A stretch of 64,000 nt of DNA from Diogma glabrata. Taxonomy: Eukaryota > Arthropoda > Insecta > Diptera > Cylindrotomidae. The stretch spans positions 74,025,113 through 74,089,112 of the forward strand of contig OY856187.1 in the NCBI GenBank assembly GCA_963693315.1, read 5' to 3'. The position numbers were made by a program, and so were the translations under genes. Below are positions 12,243 through 27,809 of the stretch, piece after piece. The notes below the pieces were generated by a model that had not been told where the DNA came from, made no database searches, and saw nothing but the letters and a program-made list of their open reading frames with translations. Numbering within the stretch: position 1 is the first letter of the stretch; each line of letters opens with the position of its first letter.

Positions 12243-12712
12243 TTTTTCCTACTCCTATCACAGTAAATTATAAATTACATCGCACTATCCATGACATGTA
12301 AATTGATTATTTCAAAAAGCGTGCGGTAAGTAAAAAAAAGCGTGCGGTAATGGATTTTGATATATATATATTACCGCACGCTTTTAATAAAAAGAAAAAT
12401 TTTTATTTAAAGAAAAATTTGATTTTTAAAAATTAAATATTTCAATTCAATTTGACACAGAATAATGAAAAGCCTACCACAATTTTTAAACTATTTGCAT
12501 TTAACTTATAATTAGTAGTTCATTTTTTCAAGTAATTATATGCGTTTGGGCATTAAAACAAAGTCGTAGGAAAAGTATATAACAAATCTCGAGTTGTAAA
12601 GCATTTTCCATGCTCGTGAAGATACTGCACTCGACGCTACGCGTCTCGTGCGCAAAATTTTCCCTCGCATGTAAAATGCTATTTACAACTCTAGATATGT
12701 AATATACTATTT
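12243..12712. repeat. Palindromic repeat X, first unit in copy A
   Basis: A 470-bp unit inserted in the Harbinger transposase gene. It contains two inverted structures: GCGTGCGGTAAT...ATTACCGCACGC (about 12346-12385) and a long hairpin (about 12590-12700) whose arms carry GAGTTGTAAA and TTTACAACTC and whose GC-rich tip is CGACGCTACGCGTCTCG. A second unit follows directly. Confidence 0.75.
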
Positions 12713-13893
12713 TCTACTCCTATCACAGTAAATTATAAATTATATCACACTATCCATGACATGTAAATTGATTATTTCAAATAGCGTACGGTAAGTAAAA
12801 AAAAGCGCGCGGTAATGGATTTTCGTATATATTGTTACGTTTTTCCAACCTTACTTCGAATTGGCCTTACTCTCAATTCGATAAACGCATTTCCCAAATC
12901 TCTTCTGAGTTCGATCACTGATTAGTAAGCAAAAACACCAGGTTTTATTAAGTCTTCAACTCCTTGATTGTTCCACAAGAACAGGAAAACAATACAGCAA
13001 ACAATATTCCTAGCTAGAATATTCTTTCAACAGCTTCAGAACTCCAACGGTTTATTGTAGAAATTTCCAGTTCACATCGTTCAAAATAATACACAAAATA
13101 TTTCTACTCAATAACACTTATAACTTTATTTACAAAAACTAATTTTAAATATCCCTTTTTTAATTTTCACTTCACTATCGCAGGTTTAAAATAAAACTAA
13201 TTCTACATTTAATTTCGCTTTACTGTCGCAGGTTTAAAATAAAACTAATTAAAAACTACAAGAGGTAATTTTCTTATATACCTTCTGCAATACTTCTAGA
13301 TAATTCGATATCGCTTCGCAGAAACCTTGAGAAAATATTAGAATATTCGATTATTTTACGTTATGTTGATTTGATTCATAAAATCGTTTATGTTGACCCT
13401 AATTCTAAGAAGAAGACAACAACAACAATATTCATTTCATTAATTTGTTTGTTGTGTTTTGTTGATTTTATTTTCCTGGAAGTGACCGTAATTGTCTAGA
13501 TCTTTCTGTAATCGTCTAGATTTTTCTGTACTCGTAACAATATGTTACTGCACGCTTTTAATAAAAAGAAAAATTTTTATTTAAAGAAAAATTTGATTTA
13601 AAAAAATTATATATTTCAATTCATTTTGACACAGAATAATGCAAAGCCTACTACAATTCGTAAACTATTTGCATTTAATTTATAATTAGTAGTTCATATT
13701 TTCAAGTAATTATATGCGTTTGGGCATTAAAACAAAGTCGTAGAAAAAGTATATAACAAATCTCGAGTTGTAAAGCATTTTCCATGTTCGTGAAGATACT
13801 GCACTCGACGCTACGCGTCTCGTGCGCAAAATTTTCACTCGCATGTAAAATGCTATTTACAACTCTAGATATGTAATATACTATTACAGTACA
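12713..13893. repeat. Palindromic repeat X, second unit, split by a solo LTR
   Basis: Begins with the same TTCTACTCCTATCACAGTAAA start as the first unit. It is interrupted at 12833-13539 by a solo LTR and then continues (TATGTTACTGCACGC...) through the same hairpin (about 13760-13870). Confidence 0.75.
12833..13539 (-). repeat. Solo LTR (second family) in repeat X
   Basis: 707 bp with TGTTACG...CGTAACA ends. It is flanked by ATAT (12829-12832 and 13540-13543). The uninterrupted target occurs once in copy B (GTATATATGTTACTG on the complementary strand near 14960-14975), which confirms the 4-bp duplication. A TATA-like TATATAAGAAAA on the minus strand (about 13270) suggests minus orientation. 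No internal region remains. Confidence 0.82.
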
Positions 13894-14541
13894 ACGATTA
13901 TAATCCTCGTCTACTACCATTGGTAAAATTGGAAAAGGTAAAACCAAATTCATTTTTAATATATAAATTTATTAATTATATTGTATTATATTAATCACTT
14001 GTCACATGCAAAAAAGTGAGTAAAGCTGTTTGAGGATGCTATATACCTAACTTAAAAATATTTGAGAATATTCTTGTGTTTTTATGTTTTATTCATACCA
14101 AATTGAGAAAGTGAGTTGAGAAATTTATGTTCGAATTTTCTTTTCTCTTTTATCATACTAAACTGAGAATATGCTTAGATTTAGTGGTGAGCTATGGTGA
14201 ATTACGTAAATTGAGCAAAGTAAAGTATAATCTAATTTTTATTCATGTATGAATAAAAATTAGATTATACTTTACTTTGCTCAATTTACGTAATTCACCA
14301 TAGCTCACCACTAAATCTAAGCATATTCTCAGTTTAGTATGATAAAAGAGAAAAGAAAATTCGAACATAAATTTCTCAACTCACTTTCTCAATTTGGTAT
14401 GAATAAAACATAAAAACACAAGAATATTCTCAAATATTTTTAAGTTAGGTATATAGCATGCTCAAACAGCTTTACTCACTTTTTTGCATGTGACAAGTGA
14501 TTAATATAATACAGTATAATTAATAAATTTATATATTAAAA

Positions 14542-16135
14542 ATGAATTTGGTTTTACCTTTTCCAATTTTACCAATGGTAGTAGACGAGGATTATAATCG
14601 ATGTATTGTAATAGTATATTACATATCTAGAGTTGTAAATAGCATTTTACATGCGAGTGAAAATTTTGCGCACGAGACGCGTAGCGTCGATTGCAGTATT
14701 TTCACGAGCATGGAAAATGCTTTACAACTCGAGATTTGTTATATACTTCTTCTACGACTTTGTTTTAATGCCCAAACGCATATAATTACTTGAAAAAATG
14801 AACTACTAATTATAAATTAAATGCAAATAGTTTACAAATTGTGGTAGGCTTTGCACTATTATGTGTCAAAATGAATTGAAATATTTAATTTTTAAAAATC
14901 AAATTTTTCTTTAAATAAAAATTTTTCTTTAAATAAAAATTTTTCTTTTTATTAAAATCGTGCAGTAACATATATACGAAAATCCATTACCGCACGCTTT
15001 TTTTTACTTACCGCACGCTATTTGAAATAATCAATTTACATGTCATGGATAGTGTGATGTAATTGATAATTTACTGTGATAGGAGTAGAAAAAATTATAT
15101 AAGCCACGAAGATCAACTTACGATAACAATTTTAAGCAATTATATAGATTTAATCGTAGAAATGTCGAAATATTAGCAAACACATTTTTGGAAAATTATA
15201 TGATGAACGTCGTAGAAATGTCGATGTGGTGCCCTAGATAATATACAAAATATGAAAATATTTTTGCGCCACGTAGGAGATCCTGGCTTCCAGGTGAAAA
15301 TTTAATGTTTTTGTATTTTTCATATATAATTATTTTGAAATGTTCATATTCTTAGGCTGGAGTAGGTGAAGATTTAGGTGTCTACCAAACTACTGTATGC
15401 AAAACTATTTGGAACGTTTGCAAAAAAATAACCAATAAAGCGCACGAATGGATAAAATTTCCAAAAATATCGATGAATTGGATATGGAGAAAAAGTTATG
15501 ACAAAGCAAATACGTATTTCCATGTGCTATTGATGCAATTGATTGCACGCACATCATTATCAAAAAATCTCACTTACATTCGGATGATTACATAAATAGA
15601 AAAAACTTACATTCTTTCCACGTCCAGGCCACTTTTAATTCTAGTGAAATGTTTACTAGTGTCAACTGTCTATGGGCTGGCTCCGTACATGATGCCCGTA
15701 TATGGCGTAATTCAAATCTTCAAGTTGCTTTGAATGAAAATGTGTCAGGTGCTATACTTTTAGCAGACGAAGCATACCCTTTAACACCATGGGTTATGAC
15801 ACCATTCAGGAACCCTTCTACCGAAGCTCAAAGAATTTACAATAAAGTCCATAAAAAACGCGTTATAATTGAACGCAGTTTCGGTCAATTGAAACAGCGT
15901 TTTCCAATTTTGCAATCAAAAGTACGTATGCTGACTGAGAGTTCCATCCATGATCATTGCATGTTTTGTTTTGCACAATTGTGCAACATTTCTGAATGAT
16001 GGTGATTTTGACGAATCAAATTTACCTATCGATGTATCAGTGCCGGTACCACCAGATGAAGTAAATACATCATTTTTTCAAAGAGGAAGAGGAACTCGTC
16101 GCCGTGATATCATTGCTCGTAACTTACAAGATTAG
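14542..16135 (+). pseudogene. PIF/Harbinger transposase, copy B
   Basis: Exon 1 starts at 14542 and is broken after DEDYNR by repeat X (about 14602-15090). It resumes at 15101 (KPRRSTYDNNFK) and ends at 15293. A 62-bp intron with CAG|GTGAAA donor and TTCTTAG acceptor follows (15294-15355). Exon 2 keeps the IDAIDCTH, HDARIW and LLADEAYPLTPW motifs and ERSFGQLKQRFP, and from about 15600 to 15970 is in one frame, better preserved than copy A. It shares a missing base near 15465 and a TGA near 15500 with copy A. A further frameshift lies near 15970-15990. No functional transposase is expected. Confidence 0.85.
14602..15090. repeat. Palindromic repeat X in copy B
   Basis: Same repeat as at 12243-13893, single unit, inverted, in the same transposase codon position. 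This shows that X was present before the two copies separated. Hairpin with GACGCGTAGCGTC tip at about 14620-14740. A short direct repeat (TACTGTAATAG and TACTGTGATAG) flanks the unit. Confidence 0.72.
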
Positions 16136-16219
16136 AATTTAGAACATTTAGAATATTTATTTAAAACATTTATTGATAAAAAGTTATGATTTAATTACAA
16201 ATTGTTTTCATTAAGTAAT

Positions 16220-16394
16220 TTAGCTGTTAGCAATTTTTTTTCTAAAACAAAAATTTCCATTTGCTCAGTATGGCGTAGGTGTTCTTCCTCTAGTTGATCC
16301 GCTTAAATTTTTTTTGAAATGCTATTAAATTTAATTGTTTTTGAAGAACACGGCGTTGCGTGGCGTTTAAGCTGTTTTCCCCGTCATCTTCATT
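16220..16394 (-). pseudogene. Last exon of Harbinger Myb-like gene, copy B
   Basis: After a CTACAG acceptor (minus), the exon reads [21 protein letters not shown] and on to the stop at 16220-16222. The segment looks like a coiled coil. The frame is intact here, whereas copy A has a small insertion at the exon start. The preceding exons are about 10 kb away (26371-27340), separated by nested insertions in the intron. Confidence 0.7.
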
Positions 16395-16439
16395 CTACAG
16401 AATAATGAATTAATTTGTAATTTTAACACAAAATTAAAA

Positions 16440-20492
<4,053 letters not shown>

Positions 20493-20503
20493 TTGCCCTC
20501 CAT

Positions 20504-23500
20504 TTAGTTTTGTTCGTCCCGAACAATATCAGAGATCGCATTGGTGCTGTTACCTTGGTACGGTGCCAACCTTTGCAGATGTATCACTTTCATCTTGGTA
20601 CGGGGTCCCTTTTGTATGCGGTAGATGACATCATTAATTCGTTTGATTATTTTATATGGGCCTTCCCAATCTGGCTGCAGCTTGGGTGATCTTCCCTTAG
20701 TTCTTCTGGGGTTGTATAGCCATACCAATTCTCCTTCTTGAAAACCGCCACTATTTGCATTTATGTCGTACCTGGTTTTCATTTTGTCACTGGCAATCTT
20801 AATGTGGTCTCGAACCTGCTGATGGATTTTATTCATCTTCCCCCTTAGTTGTCCCACATAATCTGTGTTCGTGGATACCAGACCTCCAGGGATGCCAAAC
20901 TCGATGTCACTAGGAAGATGTAGTTCTCTTCCGAACATGATATTCGCTGGCGTTTCACATGTCGTATCGTGCACTGCGCTACGATAGGCCATCAAGAATA
21001 ACGGAAGATCCTTATCCCAATTTCTTTGGTTGGCTTCCACTACCTTCGACAGATGTTCTTCCATGGTTCGGTTGAATCGTTCTACCATGCCATCCGATTG
21101 TGGGTTCATAGGTGTAGTTCGTGTTTTTCTAATGCCGAGTGTTCTGCACAGCTCTTCCATCAGTTGAGATTCAAAATTCCTTCCCTGGTCGGTATGCAAC
21201 TCGAGCGGTGTTCCATATCTGCAAACCCATTCATTGACTAATGTTTCCGCGACCGTAACTGCTTCCTGGTTCGGTATTGCATAGGCTTCCGGCCATTTTG
21301 TAAAGTAATCAATGACCACCATGATGTATTTGTTACCTTTTGTAGTTTCCGGAAATGGCCCCGCGATGTCTATAGCAATTCTCTCCATTGGGGCTCCCAC
21401 ATTGTATAGCTGCATCTCTCCTCGAGTTCTAGTCTTTGGTCCTTTGCTCGCCGCACAAGTATCACATCGCCGACACCATTGCTCTACGTCGGTTCGATAC
21501 CTTACCCAATAAAACCTCTCCCTTACTTTAGCCAGGGTTTTATTGACTCCCAGGTGTCCTCCAGAAATACTTCCATGCAGCTTTCCCAGTACCTCTTCTA
21601 CTCGACTGGATGGCAACACCAGTTGCTCTAACACTTTCTTTCCATCAGCGGACTCCCATTTTCGTTTTAGTATCCCGTTATCCATCAATAGCGAGTCCCA
21701 TTGCGCCCAGTAGCATTTCACCTCCGTACTTAAAGGTGCTACCTCTTTCCACTCTGGTCGCCTTCCCTTAGTTTTCCATTTCAAAATTGGAGCCATAGCT
21801 AGATCTTCTAGCTGCTCTCTTTTAATTGCCTCGGTACACCAATCGTCAGGAGTTTGGAAAAAGATTTGGTTCACTTTCATTGCCTCATTTCCCTCAGTTC
21901 TGCTACATGACTTGCACTCCTCTATACAGGGTCTTCTAGACAAGGCATCAGCATTACCATGGATCCTTCCCTTGCGGTGTTCAACTTTGAAGTCGTAGTT
22001 CTGCAGGATCTCTATCCATCTCGCTGCTTGTCCTTCAGGAAATTTGAATTGTAATAACCATTTTAGAGCAGCATGGTCCGTGCGAATCAGGAATGGCTGT
22101 CCACACAAATACTTGTGGAAATGTTTCACAGCCTTGATGATAGCTAGCAACTCCTTCCTCGTGACACAGTAATTCCGCTCCGGCTTTGACAGAACTTTAC
22201 TGAAGTAGGCCACCACTTTCTCATCGTCTCCAACTTTTTGTGACAAAACCGGTTCCGGTTCCTACATTGCTTGCGTCTGTGTACAGAATGAACATCTTTC
22301 CGGATTCTGGATAGGCTAGTATAGGGGTGTTGCATAGTTTTTCTTTTAAACGGCAGAATGCCTCATTACATTCGGTTGTCCACAGAAACTTGGTATTTGC
22401 CTCTGTCAATTTATGTAGACTCTTGGCGATATTCGCAAAATTCTCCACGAATCTTCGATAATAGGTGCATAAGCCAAGGAAACTGCGTAGCTCATGAACA
22501 TTCTTCGGTACTGGCCAATTTTTCACAGCATCAATCTTCTCGGGATCGGTTCTGACTCCATGTTCTGTAATGATGTGTCCAAGGTACTTCACTTCTTTGT
22601 GGAAGAGATTGCACTTTACCGGATTCAACTTCATGTTGGCATTACTTATTCTTCTGAGTACTTCTTCGAGGTTCATTAGATGCTCTTCGAAGTTGCAACC
22701 CATTATAATGATGTCATCAAGATAAACTAGGCAGGCCTTCCAGGTTAAACCATGTAACACGCATTCCATTAGACGTTCAAATGTTGCTGGGGCATTGCAT
22801 AGACCAAACGGCATCACATTGAACTCCCACAACCCATTGCCCGTAGAAAATGCTGTCTTTCGTCGATCTTCTGGATGCATTTCAACTTGCCAGTAGCCAC
22901 TCTTCAGATCTAATGTGCTGTACCATTTGGCCCCTGATAGTGTATCCAGTGTGTCATCAATTCGTGGCAGTGGATAGCTGTCCTTAATGGTTACCTCATT
23001 GAGCTTTCGATAGTCTACACAAAAACAAGCTGACCCATCTTTTTTTCTAACTAGCACCACTGGTGAGCTCCATGGACTCTTAGATGGCCTGATGACTCCA
23101 TCACTTTTCATTTTGTCCAGCATTCCTTGCACTTCCTCGTGTTTAGCCAGTGGTAGTCTTCTAGGAGGCTGTCTGATAGGATGAGCGTTTCCAGTGTTGA
23201 TCCTATGTCGCACGATGTTTGTTCTTCCAACATCTTCATCTCCAGTAGAGAAAACACTGCTCATCTTCGTTAATACCCTCTTGATTTCTTTGAATTCGGC
23301 TGGATTCATTCTTTTACTAAGATCTCGAAGTATTGCTACTAATGCGGGATTGTTTCTCTGCATGAAAGACCTTTTGCTCTTCTTCACAGCTGATTATCTC
23401 TTTTATGGTGCTGCATTTGGCGATTTCTTCTCCATGATTGATGACCACTCGTTTATTTGAGAAGTTAATCAGTTGCACTGGGACTACTCCCTCTTTTGCT

Positions 23501-24156
23501 GCAACTAGCGTTCGGCCAATCATAATGTTTCCCCCAAAGTCGTTGTTAGCTGGCTCAATCATCACAGGTGAATTTTGGTCACTTTTATCTAGTAGCTTAG
23601 TCCATATGATTTTCTCAGATTTTGCCGGGATCTCAGTTGGTCCATCACTAATAACACGGACCTCAGAATTGTCGTTGGTGGCGTTTAGCACTATTTCTGT
23701 GTTTCCATATCTCAGTACGTGGCTTCCCAGATCTAATATAAAATTGTATTCTTTCATGAAGTCAAGCCCAATTATGCAGTCATCTTCTATATCTGCTACA
23801 ATAAATCGGTGCCTAAATGAATTTCCTCCAAGGTGAACCTCTTGGTCGCTTTCTCCATGAACTAGAACTGTTTCACCCGTAGCTGTTTTTAGGGTGAATC
23901 GTCTTGCTGTATCGATCTGACTATCACAAACCACATCTGGACGCACTATTGATCTCAAAGCACCTGTGTCCAAAGTCAACATGCACGATCTGCTTCCAAC
24001 GGTTGCCTCTAAGACTAGACTACTATTTTCTCTTTTTACTTGTGATACCACCAATGTAGGGCATTGTAATTGAGCCAGCTTTCGCCCTCCAAAACTGGCA
24101 CAATCTAGTTTCCCGAATCCGGAACGCGGCCTCTGTCTTCCGGGTGTGGCTCCCAT
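20504..24156 (-). pseudogene. pol: gypsy pol: protease, RT, RNase H, integrase; two frameshifts
   Basis: The pol frame is open from 24156 and overlaps the end of gag in the -1 frame. The order is protease (LTLDTGALRS), RT (FCVDYRKLN, MPFGLCNAPATF, YLDDI), RNase H (LYTDASNVG and RTDHAALKW), the integrase HHCC region (GGHLGVNKTL...CRRCDTC), DDE core (IAIDIAGPF, HTDQGRNFES, PQSDGMVERFNR), and a GPY/F C-terminal module (EGPYKIIKR) ending at 20504. Frames change at about 23350 and about 22240, each by one base. The catalytic residues are all present. The frameshifts should prevent a full polyprotein from this copy. Confidence 0.93.
24074..24114 (-). promoter_or_regulatory. Candidate -1 ribosomal frameshift signal (GGGAAAC plus stem)
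   Basis: On the minus strand GGGAAAC (24114-24108) is positioned as G GGA AAC in the gag frame, immediately before the gag TAG. The pol frame is -1 relative to gag. After an 8-nt spacer, GCCAG (24099-24095) can pair with CTGGC (24078-24074) around a 16-nt loop. GGGAAAC is a known slippery heptamer in retroviral -1 frameshifting; its use here is inferred. Confidence 0.75.
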
Positions 24157-25397
24157 TTACATTCTCTTCGGATGTGCCCCAACTTCCCACAGTTCCAGCA
24201 TCTTACTCTGCTAGATCTACTTCGTTGATTTTGTTCAGGTTTATTTTCCAAACTTTTGACACGCATGATCACTTCATCAAGCGCTGCTTTCAGTGGTTCC
24301 TCAGCAACTTCCATCTGACGTACTCTATCTGAGCCATACGCTCTTTTTCCGGCTTCCATTTGCAGGGCCAATGCTAAGACTTCCGCAGGTAATTTCTTTC
24401 CACTTAGATAAAGCTGATTTCTCATTTGTACATCTCGAAGAGCATTGATAAATGTATCAGCTGCCAGCTCATCTCGATGTTCAGCGTTATAGTTCGGGTA
24501 TGACAGATTAACCAGTCTGACAATGTCAGCCTCTAATTCTTGCAAAGTTTCACTGACTCCCTGTTTTCGTGTCTTCAGCTGCATGCGATGGAGAGCTTGC
24601 ATATGACTTTCCCCATATCTTACTTCTAAGGCCTCCATTATCTTGCTGTAATCACGCTCTGTGGCTGATAGTGTCTGCAAAATTTCAGCAGCAGGTCCCT
24701 TCAATGCCAATATAAGTGCATTTGCTTTTTGCTGGTGATCAACCCCAGTTGTTGCTATCTCAAATTGCATTTTAAATATCTGATACGATGTAGATCCATC
24801 AAATGCGGGTGGTTTTACTCTAGCTGGGGCTGAAGTAGTTGATGGATTGATCATGTTACCTGACTTTCCTTGTGCTATTTCTTGGCGTAATTCACTCGAA
24901 AGATTGCGTAGTTTCTCTTCATGTTCTTCGGTAACTTTCCGCAGCTCCCTTTCCATGTTGTTGATTTTAACCTCCGCACTGGATATACGTGACTCGATTA
25001 CTTCACGTAGTTGTTGTTGATCTAACTTTTGTTCCGCTGCCAGTTTTTCTTGTCGGGCCATCAGATCAGCAAGTTGTTGTTGTTGATCTACTTTTTGTTC
25101 TGCTGCCAGTTTCTCTTGTCGGGCCATCATATCAGCAAGTTGTTGTTGTTGCTCTACTTGTTTGGTCATCATTTCTTTCATCAACACCATCATCGGATCA
25201 ATTGCTGGGGCATTCTGAACCGGAGCTTCCTCCGACTCTACTTCTATGACCTCTGTGCTTTCGCCTGCTTCTTCTAAAACTTTACGCAGCCGAAATGCAA
25301 GTTCTGCCTTCGTTCCATGGATTGGAGCATTTCTTTTCTTCAACTCATCCTTCAGCTGGGTCTGGCTGAGATCACTAATATTTACTGTCTTGACCAT
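24105..25397 (-). CDS. gag: Gag with N-terminal SAP domain and CCHC knuckle
   Basis: 430 residues from the ATG at 25395-25397. The frame is open further upstream, but that part is LTR and primer-site sequence. Residues 6-40 (ISDLSQTQLKDELKKR, then GTKAELAFRL) match the SAP helix-turn-helix motif, which binds AT-rich DNA in other proteins. Residues 60-140 form a coiled coil with two copies of QQQLADxMARQEKLAAEQK. A retrotransposon gag region follows (PPAFDGSTSYQIFKMQFE), then a CCHC zinc knuckle at about 400-413 (CWNCGKLGHIRREC). The stop (TAG, 24105-24107) directly follows the slippery heptamer GGGAAAC. It should form the virus-like particle. Confidence 0.92.
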   Translation of the reverse strand: MVKTVNISDLSQTQLKDELKKRNAPIHGTKAELAFRLRKVLEEAGESTEVIEVESEEAPVQNAPAIDPMMVLMKEMMTKQVEQQQQLADMMARQEKLAAEQKVDQQQQLADLMARQEKLAAEQKLDQQQLREVIESRISSAEVKINNMERELRKVTEEHEEKLRNLSSELRQEIAQGKSGNMINPSTTSAPARVKPPAFDGSTSYQIFKMQFEIATTGVDHQQKANALILALKGPAAEILQTLSATERDYSKIMEALEVRYGESHMQALHRMQLKTRKQGVSETLQELEADIVRLVNLSYPNYNAEHRDELAADTFINALRDVQMRNQLYLSGKKLPAEVLALALQMEAGKRAYGSDRVRQMEVAEEPLKAALDEVIMRVKSLENKPEQNQRSRSSRVRCWNCGKLGHIRRECKWEPHPEDRGRVPDSGN

Positions 25398-25426
25398 TGT
25401 TTCAATAATCCCACTTCTGACACCAC

Positions 25427-26342
<916 letters not shown>

Positions 26343-27340
26343 TACCTTTTGTTGTAGACACGAGTCGCCTTCTTTTTGATGTTGACGAAGAGATTGGATG
26401 GTTTATGCGATGGAGCAGTTTCTTCTATAACAGGTTCGGGAGTTTCTAAGCCGACTTCCATTCCATCTGTAATTGTAAAAATTTAAATAAAATTATTGTA
26501 AATATTTTGAATGCAAATATAACAAATATTACAAGGTCTTTCCGTAATGCTTGGGTTTTCTTCTCCATCCAATAATTCGAAAAGCAACTTTTCATGATCT
26601 TTTAAACTTATTTTTAAATTGCCGGTTTTCCTTCGATCAGTTTTTGCTTTAATCTTTGTTTCATGTTATGAATTTTTTTTTAACTTTCTCTGGATCGAGT
26701 TGTATTCCATATTCGAGCAGCAATACTTCACTTCTAGGTTTTGCTGCTGCCTGTTTTTTATTTCTATTGGTGGAGCCTGGCTTTTCTGTAAAAGCACCAT
26801 GCCAAATTTTTCCACAAGCCTTATAAATAGTAGGTCATTATAATGCCCTTTGCTGATACTTGGCGAATCACCTAAATTCTCAATACCTTCAAATATAAAA
26901 AAAATATCTTAAAACACTTCAAATATTTAACATAAGTTTTATGTTGAATTCTTTTCACCTAGAAAAAACACTTTTAAAATAAATAATTTCTTTTGATTAA
27001 CATCAATATAAAAATTATTTTTTCCTTAATTTATTTTAGACATTAAATTAATTTTTAACATTTATAAATATATTGAAACTTAATCAATTAATCACTGCTA
27101 AATGCTCAATTAAAAAATGCTATCAATTTATGAATTAAAATGCAAACAGTCGCCATTTCTATTGTTTACATACATATTTCCTACCAATGTTTGAATCTTT
27201 TGATTTTTTAAACTCATAAAATAAATCCAAATTGATTTGATTGAGCAGGTGAAAAAGATTCTACATTAAACATTTCAAATAAAATAAATTCAAATACCTT
27301 CTTCAATCAAATATTCTGCTTCCAAAATTTCGATCTCCAT
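26343..27340 (-). pseudogene. Harbinger Myb/SANT-like gene, exons 1-3, copy B
   Basis: Exon 1 is 27340-27298 and exon 2 is 26886-26533. Exon 3 is about 26471-26343 and ends AACAAAAG just before a GTAATA donor that leads into the (TA)n tract. The exon 2/3 junction is TTACAG|ATGGAATGG. Relative to copy A this copy keeps the [20 protein letters not shown] part and exon 3 ([13 protein letters not shown], then [16 protein letters not shown]). It has its own frameshifts in the middle of exon 2 and a Trp-to-Gly change in SKWHYND. The final exon is at 16220-16394. Confidence 0.75.
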
Positions 27341-27546
27341 AACTACGTATATTAACAGTTTAAATTTTTAAGTCAAAATGACATTTACGTTGAGAATATT
27401 CTCATGTTCGAATTCGAACATTCTCAGAGCAAAGCAAAGTATAACATCATACCAACATGAGAATATACTCAACAACTTTACTTTTCTCAATATCTTTTAC
27501 TTTGGAGAATATGCTTACTTTTCTCAGTTTTTATTCATACGACCCA

Positions 27547-27809
27547 TTATATTGATCACTTGTCACATGCAAAAAAAAGTGAGTAAAGCTGTTTGAGCAT
27601 GCTATATACCTAACTTAAAAATATTTGAGAATATTCTTATGTTTTATTCATACCAAATTGAGAAAGTGAGTTGAGAAATTTATGTTCGAATTTTCTTTTC
27701 TCTTTTATCATACTAAACTGAGAATATGCTTAGATTTAGTGGTGAACTATGGTGAATTACGTAAATTGAGCAAAGTAAAGTGTAATCTAATTTTTATTCA
27801 TACGACCCA
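27547..27809 (+). mobile_element. Detached Harbinger terminal fragment
   Basis: 263 bp directly adjoining copy B's terminal repeat match the terminal 263 bp of copy A (13984-14246), but with a complete terminus ending TTTTTATTCATACGACCCA. It supplies the end that A and B have lost at their palindromic junction. Confidence 0.8.

Larger units (their letters stand above)
11212..13953 (-). pseudogene. PIF/Harbinger transposase, copy A
   Basis: Reading leftward, exon 1 starts at 13953 (MNLVLPFPILPMVVDEDYN), is interrupted by repeat sequence (12243-13893), resumes at about 12230 (KPRRSTYDNNFKQLYRF) and ends at 12053. A 61-bp intron (12052-11991) precedes exon 2. Exon 2 holds GVGEDLGVHQTT, the first Asp in CAIDAIDCTH, HDARIW, LLADEAYPLTPW and the ERSFGQLKQRFP region that carries the catalytic Glu. 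Frameshifts occur near 12130, 11860 and 11700. A TGA replaces a sense codon near 11843. Two of these lesions are shared with copy B, so they predate the split. Confidence 0.85.

Noticed and set aside
23438..23836. Plus-strand open frame of 132 codons opposite gypsy pol
   Set aside because: It is antisense to the protease region. The minus strand shows clear motifs and this one none.
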